Assembly: GCF_023053635.1 (NCBI RefSeq)
Contig: NC_086176.1
Coordinates: 73,232,536-73,296,535 of the forward strand
DNA: 64,000 bases
Direction: 5' to 3'
Source: Elgaria multicarinata webbii
Lineage: Eukaryota > Chordata > Lepidosauria > Squamata > Anguidae
In this document: positions 58,150 to 64,000 of the stretch, piece after piece
Layout of the letters: the number at the start of each line of letters is the position of its first letter
How positions within the stretch are numbered: position 1 is the first letter of the stretch
Program-made: the position numbers and the translations under genes
The notes under the pieces: model-generated
What the model was told of the DNA's origin: nothing
The model's database searches: none
The model's input: only the letters and a program-made list of their open reading frames with translations

Positions 58150-58796
58150 AATCATTGAGAAGAATACCCACCAATTCCGAGGAAACATGCTTAGGATCGA
58201 GCTGTTAAAACGTAAACATTTATTAAAGCCATACTTCAACAGCCGTCGTTGTGAACGCCGTAGTTTTGAGGAGATCCTTTCTGAGTTAAAGTATCTTCGG
58301 GATGCGTCCCCATGGGTTTTGCTTTCTGTTGCTTCGCCTTCAACGCCCCAATTTCAAAGCAAGCAAGCAAAACAAACAAAATACTAGTCTTGCAAGAATC
58401 AATGCGTCAGAACGAAGTATATATATAAAAATTCCAGTTATAAGGTGTGGATGTTAGACATGCAAGGCATATATAATTATCAGTAGAAACACGTTTGTTT
58501 GTTTCTGGCAGGGCTTCTGTACCTTCTAACAGCTGTGTGTTAAGTATAAAATTCAGCAGGCAAAAGTTTTTCCCCCAAATGCAGAGGAGTGATGAGAAGA
58601 GCCTCACCTATTCAATTTCTCCTTCTCATGCAGCTAAGTTTTAGGGAGTAAATCTGAGAATAACCCATTTGGAATTAACTTATTACTTTAGTATAACACT
58701 TTCCTAACAAATGGCAACCTGATTATGTGGATTTAAAATAAACAATATGAAAAAGTCTCCATAAATTGGTTGTCCACATGCTCGGTTAGACTTCCT
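58150..58796. other. Upstream intergenic stretch without an identified feature
   Basis: G+C falls sharply after the promoter island. Short open frames here (for example 58187-58387) show no family character. Confidence 0.4.
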
Positions 58797-59015
58797 ATAG
58801 GCCTGTTCCAACAACATGCTAAACCATGGTTAGGCAGCTAACCCTATTGCAGTAAATGGTTAGTGGTCATGTTTAAACCGTGGTTATGTAGTCATCATGG
58901 TTAGAAATGGTTCACGTGACATGCTAAGTCATGGTTCATATGACACACTAAGCCATAATATTTAGCTCAAAATGCTGAACCACAGTGGCCTAGTGTGTAA
59001 TCTATGCACGTGAGA
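58797..59015. mobile_element. hAT-like MITE, near complete
   Basis: It begins TAGGCCTGTTCCAACAACAT and contains CTAAACCATGGTTAGGCAGC, GTTTAAACCGTGGTTATGTA and TTTAGCTCAAAATGCTGAAC. This is the best copy of the family at 33056 and 7564. Confidence 0.7.
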
Positions 59016-60500
59016 CCTAAATCCATCCACCTCCATGTGATGCTGAATACCAGCCCAGCCCCTTTCTGAATATTTTTAGGAAGTGGGAAGGGCAAGAGAG
59101 AGCAAGGATACTTAGCAGTTACCTAGATACTCATTCATCAGTTATACCACCACCCTCAGAAACTAGTATGGCAGTCAGCCAGCCTGACTAGCAATGTCTG
59201 TAATGGCCCTTTTATAAAAATCAATACCAAAATCTGGTAGTATACCTTTGTTAGGCCAACCAAAAGATCACAAAAATATGTAAGCTGAGATTTCCAGATC
59301 TCTTCATCAGGCAACGTATTCCAAAAAGCAGGTGGGGAGGGGGTGAAATCCTGGTGAAATCATAGGCTGAGTTTGTCCAACACGCTAATCAACGGTTGAC
59401 TTCCATTTTGTTCCTATTACTACCACCATTGATTAACATGTCGTCCAAACTCAGCCACAGTGTCTGCATGTTTAGAGTTCCAAGATAAAGTGGGAGAGGA
59501 GCGTACAAAGATGATGGGAGCTTTTCGTTGCTCTTCAGGGGCATTGCTAGGCCCCAAATCTATTTCCCAGGGTTCTGAATCTATTCCACCGAGCTTTGAG
59601 TGTCCTTCAGTGCCAGTGGAAGGTGTTTTTTTTTCTCCATTTAATGCTGGAACCCACCAACCCGAAGTCTTTCTCTGCATGGCAATTAAGCTTAAAAAAA
59701 CCCACTTTTCCTTTTGGTTTAGGATGATCCGGGTCAGGAAGGAAATCAATTGAAGAATTTATTTGCATGAGAAATCAATTCTTTTCCTCCTGAAATTCAA
59801 AGAAATCCTAGTAATTATTTCTAAATGTGTATATATTTATATAAATTAGCATATGCAGATTTAGTCCTAAGGGCCTGTGGCCCGAATCTTTTAAGTGCCT
59901 AGCAATGTTCCTCCTGCATTTCTTGCCCCTTTAAAATCCCCTTGTTAATTCTCTGCCTGCATATTCTCTTTGTTCATTTGCTTTTTGTGTTTGTCCTCTT
60001 ACCTTTATTTCCCACCTTTTTTCCTTCTTGCATGGAATCCAAGGCATCTTACATTGTTCTGCTCCTCCTGAGGATACCTAGCTTAGTGTAGAATCACCAG
60101 ATGAACCTGGAGCTGCACCTACTTGTAATTTTATTATGTGGCCATTTAAAGAAGGATTGGAACCGCAAGCCTTTATTGTAGTGTAACCTATTGCCTATTC
60201 ATATTGCTTTTCTTTTGCTGCTTTGTTGCAAACGTAAATAAGAAATAAGCTTTAATAAAAGGCTGAGGATCTTGAAATTAAATCCATAGATTTCTCACTT
60301 TCCTATCTATAGAGGTTTCCTCATTACACATTTTGAAACACAGTGCTAAATTGCACAAAATTAAATGCATTTCATTTGTGTTGTAAAAAAACAAATAGGG
60401 TATGCAAATTTACAAAAAAATATCCTGAATTATTAAATATGCATATGCATTTCCTCAGTGGAAAGGCACTGAAGTAATTTTGCTTTTTGAAGTTTCTTTA
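59016..60500. other. Upstream intergenic stretch
   Basis: 59215-59330 contains a phrase GAGATTTCCAGATCTCTTCA after GATACCTTTG-like text that resembles a known class of dispersed repeat, but I cannot name it. 59360-59455 has a short inverted repeat (GTTTGTCCAACACGCTAATC against its partner near 59430). No gene is supported. Confidence 0.35.
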
Positions 60501-60504
60501 AGTT

Positions 60505-60592
60505 CTGAGGGCACAATCCATGCTGCCTGGGGGATGCTAAGAGTTGTACAACTTTTTTCCTGTCTAAATATGCATAGGATTACACCGTAAAT
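60505..60592. mobile_element. MITE fragment (TGGGAGTTGT family)
   Basis: GAGGGCACAATCCATGCT, GGGGGATGCTAAGAGTTGTA and TGCATAGGATTACACCGTAA match the family at 43697 and 55966 with decay. Confidence 0.55.
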
Positions 60593-60631
60593 AAGAGAAG
60601 AAACATTGTGCCCAAAATATGTTGTCTCTCT

Positions 60632-61165
60632 AAATTATTATTATTATTTATTATTATTTATTTATGTATAGCGCCATCAATGTACATGGTGCTGTACAGA
60701 GTAAAACAATAAAATAGCAAAACCCTGCCGCATAGGCTTACATTCTAATAAAATCATAATAAAACAATAAGAAGGGGAAGAGAATGCACCAAACAGGCAC
60801 AGGGTAGAGTAAAACTAACAGTATAAAAGTCAGAACAAAATCAAGTTTTAAAAGCTTTAGGAAAAAGAAAAGTTTTTAGCTGAGCTTTAAAAGCTGCGAT
60901 TGAACTTGTAGTTCTCAAATGTTCTGGAAGAGCGTTCCAGGCATAAGGGGCAGCAGAAGAAAATGGACGAAGCCGAGCAAGGGAAGTAGAGACCCTTGGG
61001 CAGGTGAGAAACATGGCATTAGAGGAGCGAAGAGCACAAGCGGGGCAATAGTGTGAGATGAGAGAGGAAAGATAGGAAAGAGCTAGACAGTGAAAAGCTT
61101 TGTAGGTCAACAGGAGAAGTTTATAGTGGATTCTGAAGTGAATTGGAAGCCATCTTGTTTAGGCT
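60632..61165 (-). mobile_element. L2 LINE 3' end, copy 1, reverse orientation
   Basis: The open frame at 60841-61110 encodes AFHCLALSYLSSLISHYCPA and APYAWNALPEHLRTTSSIAA, ending FPKAFKT. The 3' UTR has GCCTATGCGGCAGGGTTTTG and TGTACAGCACCATGTACATT on the complement. It is 5'-truncated. Confidence 0.92.
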
Positions 61166-61169
61166 CATT

Positions 61170-62125
61170 TTGAGGCCGTACTCTTTACACCCAAAGAGAC
61201 GCCTGCACTACAAGTATTCATGTATTAATAACCAGTGATGTCATGGTGAATTTTGAAGTCCAGGCACTCATCATGACAGACCCAAGGGGAGTCCAAGAAT
61301 GCAGGCAGCTGTGTAGATCCATCTCTTCCGCTCCCCCCACCCTGTCTGTCTTTTGTAAAGCTAATGGATATTAATTACCCCTTCAAGACCAAGCATTACA
61401 ACAAGAATAGCTCACAACAATATATTGTTATGAAAATCTATTTCACACACCCCGCCCAGCTACTGTGAGAATTACACTAAACTCAAGGGGAAGAGAGATG
61501 TGTTTTTCCTGGTGGCAGATAACATCATTGTCCTTACCATGGCCAGCACTTTGACCCTGTGATCACTAGCCCCTACACCATTGTTAATAATCAAAGATAT
61601 TATTTCATTGTGCATTATTTTTCCTTCTCTTGCTTTCAGATTTGCATTATCTTCTGTTCCTTTAAGAATGAATGATTATAGGATAATTAGATTTTCATCC
61701 TATTAAGCAGCTAAAAGGTTCTAACCATTTCCTAGGATATTTGTTTTATAAAGCAAACAAGAACACAGTGAAACAAGATCTTTATTGCATTTGTATTCTT
61801 TAAACTATTTCCTTAGTGATAATGTTTACTAGTTCAGTTTTCTTGTGTTAAAAAAAGAAAGAAAACTGTGCAGTTAAATTGCTCTCGCAAAATGGATGCT
61901 GAGTAAAAAAATAATCATTTTAAAAGTTTGGCTGCTCCTTTAGTAACTTGACCAGAACATTAGCAGCCACTAAAAGTCACTTATTAATTTCACTTTCTAT
62001 ACTATGCAATACATTTGATTGCCAGTAAAATGTATTATTTTGGACAGTTTTCTGTTATTTTCTTTTAACAATACTTAGGAAGCTGCTTCTCTGCATTAAA
62101 AAACAAAGCAGCATGGAAAATAAGT
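61170..62125. other. Intergenic stretch without an identified feature
   Basis: AT-rich DNA between two L2 copies. No coding remnant, inverted repeat or simple repeat worth reporting was seen. Confidence 0.4.
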
Positions 62126-62129
62126 AATT

Positions 62130-62735
62130 ATTATTATTATTATTATTTATTTATTTATATAGCACCATCAATGTACATGGTGCTGTACAGAGTAAAACAG
62201 TAACTAGCAAGACCCTGCCGCATAGGCTTACAATCTAATAAAATCATAGTAGAACAATAAGGAGGGGAAGAGAATGCAAACAGGCACAGGGTAGGGTAAA
62301 CAGGCACAGGGTAGGGTAAAACTAACAGTATAAAGTCCGAACAACATCAAGTTTTAAACGCTTTAGGAAAAATAAAAGTTTTTAGCTGAGCTTTAAAAGC
62401 TGCGATTGAACTTGTAGTTCTCAAATGTTCTGGAAGAGCGTTCCAGGCATAAGGGGCAGCAGAAGAAAATGGACGAAGCCGAGCAAGGGAAGTAGAGACC
62501 CTTGGGCAGGCGAGAAACATGGCATTAGAGGAGCGAAGAGCACGAGCGGGGCAATAGTGTGAGATGAGAGAGGAGAGATAGGAAGGAGCTAGACAGTGAA
62601 AAGCTTTGAAGGTCAACAGAAGTTTATATTGGATTCTGAAGTGAATTGGAAGCCAATGAAGAGATTTCAGAAGTGGAGTAACATGGTCAGAGCGGCGAGC
62701 CAAGAAGATGATCTTCGCGGCAGAGTGGTGATAAA
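62130..62735 (-). mobile_element. L2 LINE 3' end, copy 2, reverse orientation
   Basis: This copy extends further 5' than its neighbours. The frame at 62347-62745 encodes AAKIIFLARRSDHVTPLLKS and LHWLPIHFRIQYKLLLTFKA before the block shared with copies 1 and 3. The 3' UTR has a duplicated CAGGCACAGGGTAGGGTAAA segment at about 62281-62318. Confidence 0.93.
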
Positions 62736-63064
62736 AGTAAAACACATAATCATTATTATAAAATTAACTTAGTAGAAAAAACAACCGACATATAAAACAC
62801 TTTAAACAACAGTACAATTAAATGCCATGGAGAATTAAAAAATACCTTGGGGAGCAATCCTATGATCCTTGGGAGGGTGTCCCAATAGCCATAGGATACT
62901 GGAACACGGGCAGGTCCAGCAACCATGGCTGCTCTCCTGGTAGTGCTTGTCAGTGGTGGCACCTAAAATGCAGTGGTTTGGGAGTGCAGATGGCAGCCAT
63001 GTATCTGCAGGATCCTAGGTTTCCTTCTTCCCCCCAAAACCCAAGGTAAGCTGAAAACTATGCC

Positions 63065-63165
63065 ACTCAATATATTTGACTGAGGCTGCAGTCCTGTGCA
63101 TACTTACTTGGCAGAGAGCCCCACTGTATTCAGTGGGGTTTATTTCTGAGTAAACCTACATAAGA
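63065..63165. mobile_element. Short palindromic repeat
   Basis: CTGCAGTCCTGTGCATACTT, then GAGAGCCCCACTGTATTCAG / TGGGGTTTATTTC, then TAAGATTGCTCTGCAG. The halves are roughly complementary. The same theme appears weakly at about 48095-48180. Confidence 0.45.
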
Positions 63166-63389
63166 TTGCTCTGCAGATTTGCCTTTAACAGAGATTATCT
63201 GTGTAACATTAGTTTCAGTGGAAATAAGGTTGAAACAGCAGGCTTTCCTTCTTAAAATGACACCACAGATGTTTGCTACCTATGTTTTTTATTTAATTAA
63301 AATCTTATGAAGTTCAAATGTAAAAAAATATTTCTAGAATTTAAAATAATTTCCTCACATTGGCACAACATTTTCATTGTTCATTTTCA

Positions 63390-63872
63390 TCCAATTCACT
63401 TCAGAATCCAATATATACTTCTCCTGTTGACCTACAAAGCTTTTCACTGTCTAGCTCCTTCCTATCTTTCCTCTCTCATCTCACACTATTGCCCCGCTCG
63501 TGCTCTTCGCTCCTCTGATGCCATGTTTCTCACCTGCCCAAGGGTCTCTACTTCCCTTGCTCGGCTTCGTCCATTTTCTTCAGCTGCCCCTTACGCCTGG
63601 AATGCTCTTCCAGAACATTTGAGAACTACAAGTTCAATCGCAGCTTTTAAAGCTCAGCTAAAAACTTTTCTTTTTCCTAAAGCTTTTAAAACTTGATTTT
63701 GTTCTGACTTTTATACTGCCTGTTTGGTGCATTCTCTTCCCCTCCTTATTGTTTTATTATGATTTTATTAGAATGTAAGCCTATGCGGCAGGGTCTTGCT
63801 ATTTATTGTTTTACTCTGTACAGCACCATGTACATTGATGGTGCTATATAAATAAATAAATAATAATAGTTA
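63390..63872 (+). mobile_element. L2 LINE 3' end, copy 3, forward orientation
   Basis: The frame encodes HPIHFRIQY, AFHCLAPSYLSSLISHYCPA and AWNALPEHLRTTSSIAAFKA, ending FPKAFKT at 63696. The full 3' UTR (GCCTATGCGGCAGGGTCTTG, TGTACAGCACCATGTACATT) and a TATAAATAAATAAATAAT tail follow. It lies opposite copy 2. Confidence 0.93.
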
Positions 63873-64000
63873 GAAAATCTAAATAATATCTGAAAAACTG
63901 GGGTAAAAATCTTTTTATATAATATCAAAATTATAATTATAATGCACAACATCACATATCAAGTGTAAGTGTACATGTGTATATGATACTAATAGAGAAT

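Noticed and set aside
58150-64000. Search for the neighbouring gene (LIX1 expected next to LNPEP in mammals) or an ERAP gene
   Set aside because: No exon-like sequence of these families was recognised in the upstream region or left of 295. They probably lie outside the window.

Overview
This is vertebrate nuclear DNA, almost certainly from a squamate reptile (lizard-like). The evidence is one intron-rich gene spread over about 57 kb, many 5'-truncated CR1 and L2 LINE tails, tRNA-headed SINEs, many short foldback DNA elements (MITE-like), and a long-TIR Tc1 transposon. There are no bacterial features. The species call rests on repeat style plus the encoded protein and is an inference.

The only host gene I can support is LNPEP (leucyl/cystinyl aminopeptidase, also IRAP or oxytocinase), on the minus strand. 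I could place all 18 coding exons by splice site and reading phase, from the ATG at 57481 to the stop at 7033. All 17 introns are GT-AG and every phase agrees. The spliced CDS is 3078 nt (1025 codons plus stop), the length I recall for human LNPEP. It keeps the cytoplasmic dileucine/acidic tail, one transmembrane helix, GAMEN, HELAH-x18-E zinc site and the catalytic tyrosine, so it looks intact and functional.

Layout from left to right. At 1-172 there is a LINE tail just past the gene end. At about 295-7032 lies a long, repeat-poor 3' UTR with a distal poly(A) signal at 308-313. At 7033-41690 lie exons 18 to 2, with introns full of repeats. Intron 1 (41691-57459, 15.8 kb) holds CR1 pieces, a dead Tc1 transposon (48816-50424), a probable solo LTR (51651-52203) and several MITEs and L2 tails. 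At about 56980-58140 is a CpG-rich promoter island around exon 1. At 58150-64000 is upstream intergenic DNA with a hAT-like MITE and three very similar L2 3' ends.

I found no undescribed multi-gene system. The items most worth a second look are: a 185-bp near-identical direct repeat flanking exon 8; a 648-bp TA-flanked element carrying a GC-rich core between two copies of a palindromic unit; a ~900-bp foldback element with internal repeated modules; several long-armed foldback elements; and the inverted L2 pair upstream of the promoter.
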